This document shows positions 1-12,584 of a stretch of DNA of 62,011 bases, piece after piece (position 1 is the first letter of the stretch; each line of letters starts with the position of its first letter). Source of the DNA: Neoconidiobolus thromboides FSU 785 (Eukaryota > Entomophthoromycota > Entomophthoromycetes > Entomophthorales > Neoconidiobolaceae); NCBI GenBank assembly GCA_025603075.1, contig MU626382.1, positions 1 through 62,011 of the forward strand, written 5' to 3'. The position numbers and the translations under genes were made by a program. The notes under the pieces were generated by a model. The model was not told the DNA's origin, searched no databases, and worked only from the letters and a program-made list of their open reading frames with translations.

Positions 1-370
1 GATGCTTTCTTATTAGAAATGTATAGCTTATACTTTATTAAATATCTTATATGATCACAATTTTAATTAATTAAAAGTTAATTGAATTACTTCATTAAAG
101 TAATGCTTTGTAATAAAGGATGAATATTAATTGGCCATATGTATAGAATTGTACTATTGATAAATAATAAGATGGAAATCAAGTTCTAAAATGTTCTTAT
201 TACACTGTATTCTCAAGCACAAACAATACCATCATATTATAAAGATAATATTTCTTTCTTATATTTTAATTAGCCTTTGTTTAGGAATATATATGTGTTG
301 TTACTAAGATGGAGTTTTTAACACCTTTTTTGTATAAATTACTTTTATAAGATTGAAAATAACTTAAAAC

Positions 371-477
371 ATATGGGGATGTATTTCTGTATTTAAGAAT
401 TTTACTAACAATTTTTCCACCCAAATAACGCTTAAAAGATGGAAAAAGTAATGAAGCCAAAAAAAACAGCCCCATAT
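371..477 (+). mobile_element. foldback MITE copy 1
   Basis: Complete ~106 bp copy running from ATATGGGGATGT to CCCCATAT with the internal TTTTTCCAC and ATGGAAAAAG arms. Element ends are flanked by TA on both sides. Confidence 0.85.
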
Positions 478-684
478 TTAATTTAATATCATTTTGATTT
501 ATTTTTCAAAGTGCTATATCTTATACTGTAAGATCATCGTTATTGGTGGATGGATAGATACTTATTATAGAAGTCCACTTCTTATAACATAATTTGTAAG
601 TAGGTATTCTTATGTTTTCAAATATTTATTTAAAGGAAGTAATGATAGTTCTAATATTTTGAAATTCTATTTTTTTTTGGAAAT

Positions 685-787
685 AAGCGGGGATATATTT
701 TTTTGCTTAATAATTTTACCAACAATTTTTGCACTCAAATAGCACTTAAATGTAAAAAGTTGAAACAAAAAAACACAGTCCAATTTA
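685..787 (+). mobile_element. foldback MITE copy 2, degenerate
   Basis: Same internal order as the family (TTTTACCAACAATTTTTGCACTCAAATAGC region, then a decayed right arm), but both termini have drifted. An old copy. Confidence 0.65.
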
Positions 788-1360
788 TATAATTTAGCTT
801 TAAACTTGTAAAATTTACATACAGTGATAAACAAAAGTGACCATGTTTGCCAATTTTTAGCTTTTTTATCAATATTTAATTTGATTCTTTTCAGCATATA
901 CCTATGTATTCATACTGTTAACTAGGGTTACTTTCTACAATATGTAAGTTATTTAAATTTTAATGAGAAAGTTAAAAAGTGACTAATATGGATTCACTTT
1001 TTTACATCACAGCATACTAATCTATTATCAAAAGATGTATTTTTAAACCTCGAAGAAACCAAAGATTCCCAAATGTTTTACTAGTGAAAATAGTAAAAGG
1101 TATATAAGGAAAATAGAGAATGTGAATTAAAGGTAAGGAAGGGCGAAAAGAAGAGATAAAAGAAGGATATTAATCTAATTAGATAATTGATTGGGATACT
1201 CTGGTTTCTAAACACCTGTGTCTTTGCTTTTTTACCATCAACATAAGCATATTTTTGATTATCAATTCTCTATAACAAACTGAATAAATCGGTCTGGCAT
1301 AGACTTTCTAAATTTAAGAGGACATATTCTTTTCCATTATTTTTTTAAAATCTAAATAAT

Positions 1361-1461
1361 TATATAGAATGTTTTTTTGATTTCATTTTTCCATTCTTCA
1401 AGTCCTATTTGAGTAGAATAACTATTAATGAAATTCTTAAACAAAAAATACATTCCCATAT
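1361..1461 (-). mobile_element. foldback MITE copy 3
   Basis: Reverse-orientation copy; the right end on the + strand is TACATTCCCATAT. The left terminus has mutated (TATAGAATGT). Confidence 0.75.
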
Positions 1462-2159
1462 CTTCTCCTTTTAATGGATTTACTTTCTCTTATCTACCAC
1501 TTACTCTTTGCAAAAATAAAGCACTAATAAATAATGAACCTTTCAAGATCTAAAAAATGGTACATTTGAGTACAACAGATTTAAAAATTACCACATCATA
1601 AATTTATAATGTATTAAAGGCCAAAACTTTATTTAACTAAGGATTTATAATAATTTAATATTTCAAGTTTAAAGAAGATAAAGTTGCAGTATTGCTAAAT
1701 TTCATTAAACGTAGAATTGGGCATTTGAATTTTGTTTACTGAGCTCAATCATAGTGACTTTTTTTGCTTTTACATCTAGTAAATACAAAATTTTAATGCT
1801 CAGCTCTATGCTTAATAAAATTTAGTAATAATTCATCGGATAAATAACTTATTATTTCAAACATGGTAATGATGTTAAGTTAACCAATTCTTTTACACTA
1901 ATTTTACAAACAAATAAATAGACCAATTAAAATCGAAAATTTTAAAAGATAAGGGAGGACCAAACTAACGTGACGTAAGGATTGAAAAGAAAAAAGCCAA
2001 ACTATGAAGTAGTGGATGATAATAGTGAAAAAAGGATTGAATGATTGGTCAAAGTAATATAAGAATAACTTCATTCGCATTATCTCAAGAATAGCTAAAA
2101 TGAAGGATTTAAAAACTCGAAAAAAAAAAACTAAACTTTAATTTCATCAAAATAATAAA

Positions 2160-3109
<950 letters not shown>

Positions 3110-3206
3110 TTTAAATGCTAAATAAAATCAATTTATTATTTTAAACTTATAAAAAATTTAAATTAAATATACGTTTATTGATTTTAATAAATTTAATAGT
3201 TAAATA

Positions 3207-3836
3207 TTAAGCAGTAGAACCACCTCTAACATATTGGGTAAGAATTTTAGCGAAATTTTCACCTTGAGTACGAGCAATATCCAATTCTTTTTCAGATGCT
3301 TGTCTTGCCCCATTATTACCTGCAACTACAGAAGCACCATAAGGAGATCCACCGAGTACATCTTTATCTTCTTGAAGGTTAGGGTTAGCATAGCCAAGTG
3401 GAACATAAACAATACCAAAATGAGCAAAAGTAGTTAAAAAGGTAAGATGGGTAGTTTCTTGTCCACCATGCTGAGTATTGGAGGATACAAAAGTACCAGC
3501 AAATTTACCTTGTAAAGCACCAGTGGCCCATAAACCACCACAAGCATCCCAAAAGTGCTTAAATTGTGCTGGCATGATACCAAAACGAGTTGGAACACCA
3601 AACAAAAAGCCATCGGCTTCTTTTAGTTTTTCAGGAGTAAGTACTTCAATATCAGTTGGCTTAGCTGGGGCATGCATTTTTGTGAGTACTTCTTGTGGTA
3701 AAGTTTCGGGAATTTGATACAATGTTACTTCGACATTGGATACACGTTCGGCTCCTTCTTTAATAGCACGAGCTAAAGTAAGGATATGTTGATAAGTAGA
3801 GTAATATGGAATAAAAATTTTAGTTGGACGAGCCAT
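3207..3836 (-). CDS. WrbA/Pst2-like flavodoxin-fold NAD(P)H:quinone oxidoreductase, paralogue 1
   Basis: An FMN-binding protein of the WrbA family (fungal Pst2/Ycp4/Rfs1 group), expected to reduce quinones by two electrons in oxidative-stress defence, often membrane-associated in fungi. The single-exon frame is 209 aa, the usual family length. Seen in order are the FMN phosphate loop region YYSTYQH (about 11-17), PTRFG (isoalloxazine loop, near 82), GGLWATGALQGK, a GGQETT segment and GGSPYGAS. The phosphate loop has Gln where the family nearly always has Gly (Y-G-H), and the later GTGGG loop reads NTQHGG. Both changes occur in all three copies here. It is the most divergent of the trio (FKHFWDACGG against WKHFWDGCGG). 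It converges on THI4. Family assignment is firm; cofactor preference is inferred. Confidence 0.93.
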   Translation of the reverse strand: MARPTKIFIPYYSTYQHILTLARAIKEGAERVSNVEVTLYQIPETLPQEVLTKMHAPAKPTDIEVLTPEKLKEADGFLFGVPTRFGIMPAQFKHFWDACGGLWATGALQGKFAGTFVSSNTQHGGQETTHLTFLTTFAHFGIVYVPLGYANPNLQEDKDVLGGSPYGASVVAGNNGARQASEKELDIARTQGENFAKILTQYVRGGSTA

Positions 3837-4198
3837 TTTAAGTTTTATTTGATAGAAATTTTATTTTCTAGTTTTCTTTCGTTTTAGTTTAAATAGCATC
3901 TGTTTGATTACGTACAATGTTAACAAAAAGGGGTTAAAAATAAATACGATTTAGTAAGAGCAAATAATAACTTACCATTATAATAATATGCGTTTGTAAT
4001 TGGATTAGTTCCCTTAAGGTAGTTTAACAATTTCTAATATAGCTACTTGGAACTTGAATTGTGAACTAAAATTGTGATTCCTATTAGTTTTACTGAAGAG
4101 CTTAAAATTTATTAGTGTATATTAGATCTGTTTTAAGTACAATTTCTCTGCCCAAAGTTTACTATTATTTATGAGGACTTAAAATTGCATATCTAATT

Positions 4199-4329
4199 AT
4201 GAAAAAACAGAAACATTTGACTCGTTTAAATGAGAGAATTCGAAACATGCAAAAATAGTGCTGGCCAATTAAAAGCCTAAAATTGAGATATTTGAATGAG
4301 TCAAATGCAAAAATGTCTTGTTTTTTCCT
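4199..4329. repeat. imperfect inverted repeat, separate from the MITE family
   Basis: The left arm (4199-4230: AAAAAACAG, CATTTGACTCGTT, AAAT) reappears as reverse complement at 4290-4329 (ATTTGAATGAGTCAAATG ... TTGTTTTTTCCT), with about 60 bp between. The arms differ by a gap of about six bases. It may be a single foldback element; no second copy was noticed in the window. Confidence 0.5.
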
Positions 4330-4477
4330 AATGATATATTGGATTATTTAGCATTGGTAACACATTGGTAATGCAAAAATTAGTTTTATTTTAAAATAAA
4401 AGATAAACAAAAATACATCCCTCATATGAAATAAAATTATTTTATCTTCATTTCCAACCTATAAATCTATTCAATCT

Positions 4478-4560
4478 CAAGAATTTTACTAACAAATTTC
4501 CGCTTAAATAGTGCTTAAAAAATGGAAAAAGCAATGAAGTCAAAAAAAATACTCCCATAT
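4478..4560 (+). mobile_element. foldback MITE copy 4, left-truncated, subfamily B
   Basis: Begins at AAGAATTTTACTAACAAA, keeps CCGCTTAAATAGTGC (the subfamily-B core) and the right terminus ACTCCCATAT. The first ~25 bp are missing. Confidence 0.7.
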
Positions 4561-5059
4561 CTCATGACAAAACAGAATAACAATAAAATCGACTTTTTAA
4601 AATAAGATACAAATTTATCACTTTTTATTTCTATAAAAGTTATTTTTTGCTAGAGCTGCTATTATTGAGCTGTAAAATTTTTACCTCCAAAACATTTTTA
4701 ATTCATGATGTTTTTATAAAATCAATTTTTAGAATACTAAAAACATGTAGTAATATTTATATCAAAAATAAATGCTAGAAAATTAAGAATAATAATAATT
4801 CTAATGAGGTAAAGAAAATAAATCAATATTATCTATTTGATGGCAAAATTTATTTAAATATAAGTTAAGAGATGTGAAATTAATATCACAAGTACTAATT
4901 GTTATAAAATTATTACAACAATATATTTTATTAACTTTTTAAATTCCAATAAGTAACAGATAATATTACTTCAATATAGAAAAGTTACACAAATAATTAA
5001 ATTTTAAATAGTAGATATGGTTTGATTTAAATATTACACTAGATATAAAAATACACTTG

Positions 5060-6082
5060 CTAGTGATCGCCACTTCTTTGATGGATAGTTTTAACATGGC
5101 GAGTTAAATCATGTTTTCTAGAAAAAGCACGATTGCAAACTGTACATGTATGAGGCTTAATACGAATAGGACTATGGATCTCTAGATGAGCTCTCATATT
5201 ATAAGGGCGACTAAATAATTTCTTACATCCTGGGTATGTACAAGGGATACTTTTGGGACGATCTGGAGCACGGCTTTTATGGCCTGATTGAACATATGAG
5301 TTATTTTCCTCTGTATCCTTTTTATTGGCCTTCGAAGTATACATTGAATTAATATTGTACGATAGCGGAGACTCTTTACTCACACTATTATTATTAGCTG
5401 ATAAAACATCTGGAATAGGCTTTCCCGTCCTTTGATTCAAAGTAACGGGTGCATTTTGATTCAAAGCAATGGCTTGCCTTAGTGCATTAGCATATTCCAT
5501 GGTATATTGAGGATAATTCGTTAATGGATAAAACGAACTAACTTGGTTGAGAAAGTCTTGTGAATAAAATTGGGATACTCGGGATGAATCAATATTACTT
5601 GTGATAAGAGGATGATATAAGCCGCTACTGTCATAAGTTGGTACACTTGGACTTTGAAATGAATTTACATTAGCATAAATATTAGCATTTGAATAGGGTG
5701 AAATAGGATCAATATTTGGGGTGGATACCGATATAGTTGATCTCATGTAGTTGTCTCCATCAAACTGTGCAAGTGGAGACTCATTTGGTTCTGTTTTAAT
5801 TGCTGTTAACTGATTTGTATTATTTTGATTCATGTCGAATAAGGCTGCTTCTTGGTAATAAGGATCAAATGAAGTTATGTTATCTGGTGATATACAGGAA
5901 AGTGGAGATTGAAAACTATTCAAATTATAATTTATACCTGTATTAAATGCTGTTTCAAATATCATTGGATCAACCACATCCTTAGGATTTGCAAAATCGT
6001 CCAATTCTAAATCAACTGCGCTTTTATTATTGTAGTTTGGCTTATCAAAGTTTGTATTGTATGTTAAATAATTATTAGTCAT
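5060..6082 (-). CDS. C2H2 zinc-finger transcription factor
   Basis: Single-exon frame of 340 aa. The first ~265 residues are rich in Asn, Ser, Pro and Tyr with no recognisable fold, as in fungal activation regions. Two C2H2 fingers fill the C-terminus: finger 1 is C-X4-C-X12-H-X3-H (CTYPGCKKLFSRPYNMRAH), finger 2 is C-X2-C-X12-H-X4-H (CTVCNRAFSRKHDLTRH). The FSRPYN and FSRKHDL helices resemble those of fungal Crz1/Prz1-like factors, but the resemblance is too local to name the gene. A basic stretch (KSRAPDRPKS) just ahead of the fingers could serve nuclear import. The protein ends six residues after the last finger. The promoter side (6083 onward) is a long AT-rich intergenic region. It is expected to be a sequence-specific DNA-binding regulator; its targets are unknown. 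Confidence 0.88.
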   Translation of the reverse strand: MTNNYLTYNTNFDKPNYNNKSAVDLELDDFANPKDVVDPMIFETAFNTGINYNLNSFQSPLSCISPDNITSFDPYYQEAALFDMNQNNTNQLTAIKTEPNESPLAQFDGDNYMRSTISVSTPNIDPISPYSNANIYANVNSFQSPSVPTYDSSGLYHPLITSNIDSSRVSQFYSQDFLNQVSSFYPLTNYPQYTMEYANALRQAIALNQNAPVTLNQRTGKPIPDVLSANNNSVSKESPLSYNINSMYTSKANKKDTEENNSYVQSGHKSRAPDRPKSIPCTYPGCKKLFSRPYNMRAHLEIHSPIRIKPHTCTVCNRAFSRKHDLTRHVKTIHQRSGDH

Positions 6083-8136
6083 ATTGATAGTATGTCTTAT
6101 TTATTGTTGGGGAACTTTTTTTTCAGAGTTTTTATTGTTTTTATTTGAATTGATTTTGATTTTGTTATTATAAATAAAATTAATTTAAAAATTTTTTATT
6201 GAGATTTCAATTCCTCTGGTATTTATAGTTTTCATAAATTCTAAATTTAGTAATTCGATCCTCAGCTTTGCTTCGATTTATAATTTTTGCATTCTATAAA
6301 GTGACTCAAAACCAAAAATAGATCATATAATAGGAGAAATTAGCAATGATGACATAATCATAAATTGCAACTTGCTCAATTAGTAATCTAGTTAATTTTG
6401 GCCACCAGTTCTAGTTAATTCCAAATTTAAGTAGAATTTTAGTCAAATAAAGGTTAGAGTGAGGGGTATTATAAATTAAAAGATATGAAAATTTAACTAA
6501 AATTGCTAATAACAAATTTATAACCCATTATAAAATACCGGCTATTCCATAAATATTTTACTAGATTAATAATGGGATTGCAATTTTTTTAAATTCGGTT
6601 TAAAGTTTAACCACTAGGCAATATTTAACTCCAAACATTAAAGTCAAACTTTTAATAAAAATTACTAATTTTACTAATTTGTATAGATATCCTTTCAAAC
6701 TTCGTTTTCACCACCTTAAACACCGAGTCCAATCAGCTTATTCATAGTGGCGATACTTATTAACATCAAACATTAGAATATAAGATTAACCAAAAAGAAA
6801 ACATTTATGACTCATTCATTTTATCACTCCTTTTTTTATATGATGCACTGCTATATATAAATTGTTATGTGGGGTAATATAATTAATAATAGTCACTCTT
6901 AGACTTTTAAGGCGCCGGTTGACCAATCATAATATCTAACTTAGCCTAATGACTGATTGTTAAGTTCTTTCTGACTTGGCATCATTTTAATCACATCGAT
7001 ATATTTAATTGGTAATTCAGTTGCCCTTGGCCAATCAAAATCCTACATTAATAATTATTTATTTATTGGCAATTCAGTTGTTTTGCATATTTACTCTAAA
7101 GTCAGATTTTGCAAAAACATTACCGATTTATAAGAACAACTACGGACATCTGAAACAAGGTTAAATCACGTTTTTAAAAGATCGGTTTAACCCACCCTAA
7201 AATATTAATTATCCGTTTAAATTCAAAAATCCGCAGCACAAATGTTAATTTTAAATCCGACCTATTGGAATCTAACTCAAGTTCCGAATGGGATAAAACT
7301 AGTTGCTAGATGCTTTTGTTTTTTTAATTTGTTAATTTTTTTATAATAGATTTATAGTCTATGTATAGTGGTTAATCATAAATTCCCATAAAAGAAATTA
7401 ACAATAAATTAAGAAAATTAAAGTACCTAAATCCAATAAGTTTTGTTTATAAGGCAGATATTTCATTTTACTGTGGAAAATAAAAAATTAAAATTATATA
7501 TATTATTAGTAAATTTATTTTAAACTTTTCCTTTATTTTAAATCGAAGAATAATTTTTTTTAATATATTAGTTAAACTGTTTTAAGAAGTCTTTGTAACC
7601 CAATAAAAATTGCATATTCAGAGTTTTCAGACTCATTCAGCTGTACACTAAAAAATATCCGAGTAAATTGATGAGAATTTTCTTTAAAAGTAAAGTAATT
7701 TCTAACATGATTATTTAAATAGTTTAAGGCTTCAAATACTTGTTATATATAGTGATAAACGAATGCACTAATTATATTGTAATAGTTTTTTTGTTTGATT
7801 TCCAATGGCTACATCTATATGAATAAGGATATACTTGTTACATTTTTAAAATACTACAACAGCGATCATATAAGGTAACTAATTTGATATATCCTATATT
7901 CCATGTCAAATAGCCAAGTTAGGTCACGATATATCATTGATTTAAACAACAAACATAAATTTTGTTTATTTTTAATTTCAATAACTTACTTATTCAATCT
8001 ATTAATGGACAATAACGTAAAGATAAAGTAAATTCTATTATTTATAAAATAACGATTCAAGTTAAATTTGTTACTGAAATTGAAATCTGATTTAAAACTC
8101 CACTTATTATAACATTTAAAAACATACTAATGAAGT
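6083..8136. other. long intergenic region between the zinc-finger and RPB4 genes
   Basis: No coding frame or repeat-family copy was found. Between 6,900 and 7,100 there are several CCAAT-type motifs (GACCAATC, GGCCAATC) and a short direct repeat TTGG(T/C)AATTCAGTTG. These may belong to the zinc-finger gene's promoter, but nothing decides it. Confidence 0.4.
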
Positions 8137-8753
8137 TTAAAGTTGGAATCTCTTTATTGAAGCCACTTCAACTAAAATCTTATATAATTCAGCATCATCG
8201 ATTCCTGAAGTTACACTGAGCAAATTAGTCATAATAATAAACACAATGCCATTTAGCTTACCTTGGGATAATTGCTTTACATTCTCCAACATCATCAACA
8301 TTTAATGTAACAATTTGTGCCATTTCAAATGGATCAAGGGTTGTTTTGGCTAAAGCTCTATCGTTTAAGACTTTTATAATTAAAATAAATTACCATTTAA
8401 TTAGATTACCTTCTAATATCCTTAATGGTATCCGTTTTAGCAATACGATTAAACCTTGAGCAATGCTGTAAGGTTTTGTCAAAGACACTAAATAATTTGT
8501 ATTTATTTTGATTTAGTTAAATAATTAATTTACTCTGTATTGCTTTGATGTGGGGGTTTATTGTTTTTTTGAGCTTCCATAAGTACTTTGACTTCCGATA
8601 AAAATAAGGGTTGTGCGTTTTGGAACTCTATCTTTTGTAAATTTACCTTCAACTAGTTTAATCTTGTTTACCTTCCCCAAAATGCAATGCAGTTGCATCT
8701 TCATCAAATGGTTGTGTATTATCTAATAAACCCAATCCAACTACTTCATCCAT
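8137..8753 (-). CDS. RPB4: RNA polymerase II subunit Rpb4 homologue, 5 exons
   Basis: Rebuilt exon by exon because every exon is short: 8672-8753, 8534-8627, 8410-8487, 8262-8370 and 8137-8215, with introns of 44, 46, 39 and 46 bp. The protein starts MDEVVGLGLLDNTQPFDEDA and continues ALHFGEEFQNAQPLFLSEV, VFDKTLQHCSRFNRI, DPFEMAQIVTLNV, ECKAIIPS, DDAELYKILVEV and ends IKRFQL. These match in order the LxxPxEF, LNSEV, RFSRF, EEAKALIPSL and LQQIL motifs of Rpb4 (POLR2D), total about 146 aa against 142 in human. Rpb4 pairs with Rpb7 in the polymerase stalk. Oddity: exons 1-3 end in phase 2, while exon 4 needs phase 1 for its conserved frame, so no GT-AG junction at intron 3 keeps the frame. Either one base is missing or extra in the sequence, or splicing there is non-canonical. 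Confidence 0.82.
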
Positions 8754-10441
8754 TGTTTTTAATGAATATTTAAAAAAAATAAAATTCGTTTTTTAAAACT
8801 AGGCTTTAACTTATTTCTTAGCCAATACTATTCTTTGGTTGGTTGGTTTTTATAAGATTTTTGCTAAAACATTGGCTGTTATTTTTTTGCTTTTTTAAAA
8901 AAGCTAGTTTATATAAAACCACAGTTTACCATTAGTATACTCTGCTTTGTAGTGAAAATAAATTGTTAAAGCAATAAAAAATCATACACAAATGGGTTGG
9001 CTACATTGAACTACTTTGAATTCCATCTAAAAGCTTTAAATTACTATTTGTAATTATTATTTTACTTTAAAAACTAATGAGATTTATTTGGGAAATTTAA
9101 CAGATAGGACAGGCTGGAACTTTCCTCCATAAAATGGCAGAGAAAGCAGAATAAATCTTGATATTTGGGATACATATTCATTACTATCAATACCAAACAG
9201 AAAAGGAAGGTTAAAACTTCAAATACGATTAAAAGAAGACATTTATTTAACGATGAAAATAAAATAATAGATACTTAAATCTTATAATTTTAAAGATTTA
9301 ATAAAATAAAACATCTATGTTGCTTTTTAGTAATTCATTTTAATAAAGTTTATGTTTTCAAATTTATACAGTTCTTAAAAGTTTACTCTCAAAAATGAAA
9401 ACAAAAAAAATATTTTTTAAAGTCAGACTTAAGGTCTTTATATTAATTTTATTTAAGAATCAAACATTGTTAAGTGCTATAAGATATAAGAGAAATCAAA
9501 AAGTGAATAGCATTTATGTGAGCTAAATATTGAGCTCATGATTGGGATTTGCATTCTTTTAAATATATAAGAAAGTGGATATTAGGTAACGGATCCCACG
9601 AGGAGGCTAGTCTTGTTAAGCTAAGTTTAAAGTTCATGTAGATCAATCGAGTACATCTAGGGAAGAGTGAGTTAGGAGATATATTCATGAGATTGAATAT
9701 CAACTTTGAATGGGACAAGACAATGGATGAAATGACAGTAAAGTATATTGAATAGTTTGTATCAACGAAACAAAAAAAGGTTATAATATTTAAACATAAT
9801 TGATCACTCCAAAAAAAGTTAATATTATAATGAAAATATATGGGGATGTATTTTTTTGTTTTAAAATTTTACTAATAATTTTTCCACTCAAATAGCGCTT
9901 AAAAATGGAAAAAGTGATGAAACCAAAAAAAACATTCCCATATTTTAATAAAAATTAGTGATAAAATAACAAGGACGATTTAAAATAGATTTATTATAAT
10001 GTAAATTATATAAAACCATCCAGTCTTTAAATGTCTTGAAAATTAAAATAAAATCGCTTGAAAACAATAGACTGAATTTAAATCATTACGATAAGTTGAT
10101 TGTTTTGTAGATATGCTTATCTAATTTAAAAAATTAACACTTGCATTATGATTTATACTTTAGAAAAGGTTGTTGATAAAGCTATAGTCTCCTTTAAGTA
10201 TAAAAGAGCAAACTTGAATATCGAATTTAAATTTTAGTAAGGATAACAAAATCACAATTGGATTAAGTAAAAATAGCTTACCTTACATTTAAAATACCAC
10301 ATTGTTAAAACTCTGCATTTATAGAACGCAATATATTGTGAGAGCAAACCTATTATCTCTGAAAAATAATCAAAAAGTCTAAAAAAGTAATAATTATACT
10401 ATAAGTTAAATTTTAATTAAAATTTATAATAACAAATAAAA
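8754..10441. other. intergenic stretch with one MITE
   Basis: Apart from the MITE at 9838-9943 nothing is recognised. The small frame at 9536-9718 shows no conserved motif and is probably chance. Confidence 0.45.
9838..9943 (+). mobile_element. foldback MITE copy 5
   Basis: Complete copy, close to consensus: ATATGGGGATGT ... TTTTTCCACTCAAATAGCGC ... ACATTCCCATAT, with TA at both element ends. Confidence 0.85.
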
Positions 10442-11071
10442 TTAAGCTGATTCAGCACCACGAACAAATTGAGATACTAATTTAGCAAAATTTTCACCTT
10501 GGATACGACCGGTTTCTAATTCTTTTTCTGAAATTTTTCTAGCTCCATTTTCACCAGCAACAATGGAGGCGCCGTATGGTGAGCCACCAATAACCTCCAC
10601 ATCTTCTTTAAGATGAGGTGAAGCATAACCAGTTGGTACATAAACCATACCAAAATGGGCTACAGTAGTTAAGAAAGTAAGATGAGTGGTTTCTTGTCCA
10701 CCATGTTGAGTATTGGAGGATACAAAGGTACCAGCAAATTTACCATGTAAACCACCAGTGGCCCATAAACCACCACAACCATCCCAAAAGTGTTTCCATT
10801 GAGCTGGCATCATACCAAAACGAGTTGGGATACCAAATAAAAAGCCATCAGCTTCTTTTAGTAATTCAGGGGTAATAATTTCAACATCTTCTGGTTTAGC
10901 TGGGGCATGCATTTTAGCAAGTACTTCTTCTGGTAAAGTTTCTGGTACTTGGAATAATTTAACTTCAACATTTGGGACACGTTCAGCACCTTCTTTAATT
11001 GCTTTAGCTAAAGTGTAAATATGTTGATAAGTGGAGTAGTATGGGATGTAGATTTTAGTTGTACGAGTCAT
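10442..11071 (-). CDS. WrbA/Pst2-like flavodoxin-fold NAD(P)H:quinone oxidoreductase, paralogue 2
   Basis: 209 aa, single exon. It has the same domain order as paralogue 1: YYSTYQH loop with Gln for Gly, PTRFG, WKHFWDGCGGLWATGG, GGQETT and GGSPYGAS. Its first ~145 codons and even the bases just ahead of the ATG are almost identical at DNA level to paralogue 3 (10,640-11,088 against 12,779-13,228). The last ~60 codons differ clearly (HLKEDVEVIGG, RKISEKELETGR). That sharp change points to gene conversion or a recent partial duplication rather than even divergence. Probably cytosolic or membrane-peripheral quinone reduction; the family call is firm. Confidence 0.93.
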   Translation of the reverse strand: MTRTTKIYIPYYSTYQHIYTLAKAIKEGAERVPNVEVKLFQVPETLPEEVLAKMHAPAKPEDVEIITPELLKEADGFLFGIPTRFGMMPAQWKHFWDGCGGLWATGGLHGKFAGTFVSSNTQHGGQETTHLTFLTTVAHFGMVYVPTGYASPHLKEDVEVIGGSPYGASIVAGENGARKISEKELETGRIQGENFAKLVSQFVRGAESA

Positions 11072-12584
11072 TGATTTATTTTTATTTTAATTTAAAAAAT
11101 AATGTAAGGAGTAGAAAGGTTATTTTAGGTTTATATACTTTTTTTACAATAACTTGTTATTTTAATTTTATATTCTCGCTTATTAATTTGTTGGCTTCTG
11201 AAGTAAGCAATAATTAATATATCCAATCACATTCCATCCTGTAGTCATCACTCTTAATACCTTAAATTTGTTTATAAATTTAGTGAACAGTTCTTATCAT
11301 TTGGACTTCTAATATTAATGAAATAAATGCTACAGTTGTAGATATTAAACAAAACCAACAGACAAAGCATTAAGCAAAGTAGCATTGTATACTATAAAAT
11401 AATAGGTTATGTATATAAATTTAATAAAATAATGTACTGATATTAAAAACAGTATAGTAAAATATTTCATAAATATCGGATAAATTGCTAACATTAATCT
11501 AAAATATAAAGAATGTAATTTTTATATTATTATTTTAGCCTAAATTAAGATAAAATTAAGAACTTATTAATTACTTTTACAACATTTAAATATTATTTTC
11601 CCATTTTAATAGTTAAAATGGAACTACGCCATATACCATATTAATTCATCGATTTGTTAGTTAAATTATGTCATATTCACCTCAACCTATTATCAAAATT
11701 TATACTATAAAGTAGGATATACTGATATGATTTATAATAAATGTTATAAATGGAGGGGTCTAGAATAAACTTATGTTATATATTTATCCTAATTATATTC
11801 TACTATTTATATTATGTACTCCCTGAATAGATTAGTTATATATAATTGGATAAACTATACCTCCCCTTTTTAAATTGGGACCTCTTCTTTTTTATCCTTT
11901 TTTAACTTCCTTTAGCAACTTTTTCCCTGATCTATCATACTATAATATCAATTAGTTGAATAATCAAGGTAAGCGAATTTATAACTTTTAGAAATGCATA
12001 TCGACTATGTATCGAGGAATTAACTCTGTATTCCCCTAACTATTCTAATTCTGATACTTAATAATGGTGTCTCATATCATTGCAGTAAAGAATTTAGTTG
12101 AAATTTATGACTAGGCGATCTAATTGTATAAAAATAAGTAAGACTTTAGATGACATATTTATGTTAATTGTTGTTCGATCTCAACTAAATGATTATGGTG
12201 GTTTCTCTATCAAATTTAGCACAGTGGTCTACATGTGATGAGTAATATTGATAATTAAACACTACTTTTAGGATACAAGTGAGTGCTATTGTCAAATCTT
12301 AAGTGTTTTCAAGGATCGGTTTACCTTATAAAATTATAGTTGGAAGGATTTAAATTGCATTCAAATACAACAGCAGGTACCTATAACCAAAATATAGATC
12401 AGTATTAATTTATCAATATGTATGATTATTTACCTTTACTAAACAAAATTGTCTTTGGATTTCAAATGAGATTAGAAGGAATAGTAAGTAAATGACACTA
12501 AAAAAATTAGTGAAAAAATAACTGAATTCAGCGAAAGACAAAACAACAAAGAATAAAATAAACAAATATTTAATTAAAATAAAC
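11072..12584. other. intergenic stretch between paralogues 2 and 3
   Basis: AT-rich, no repeat-family copy, no convincing frame and no RNA gene recognised. Its 5' part should be the promoter of paralogue 2. Confidence 0.4.

Larger units (their letters stand above)
1..2159. other. intergenic stretch with three MITE copies
   Basis: No gene is visible on either strand. The open frames at 281-475 and 667-897 run through MITE copies and are not believed. The rest is AT-rich sequence with no recognisable RNA or regulatory element; the last ~200 bases should hold the THI4 promoter and leader. Confidence 0.6.
3837..5059. other. intergenic stretch with two inverted repeats
   Basis: No gene seen. It contains an imperfect foldback repeat at 4199-4329 and a left-truncated MITE at 4478-4560. 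An isolated MITE-like end (AAATACATCCCTCATATG) sits at about 4410-4428. Confidence 0.5.

Noticed and set aside
281-897. Two small minus-strand frames with similar LLFPSFKRYLGGK-type sequence (also 16370-16651, 26789-27079, 46046-46255, 54081-54266, 58076-58270, 60423-60680)
   Set aside because: All are translations of the MITE family. The shared peptide comes from the repeat, frames differ in length and no start or flank is conserved.
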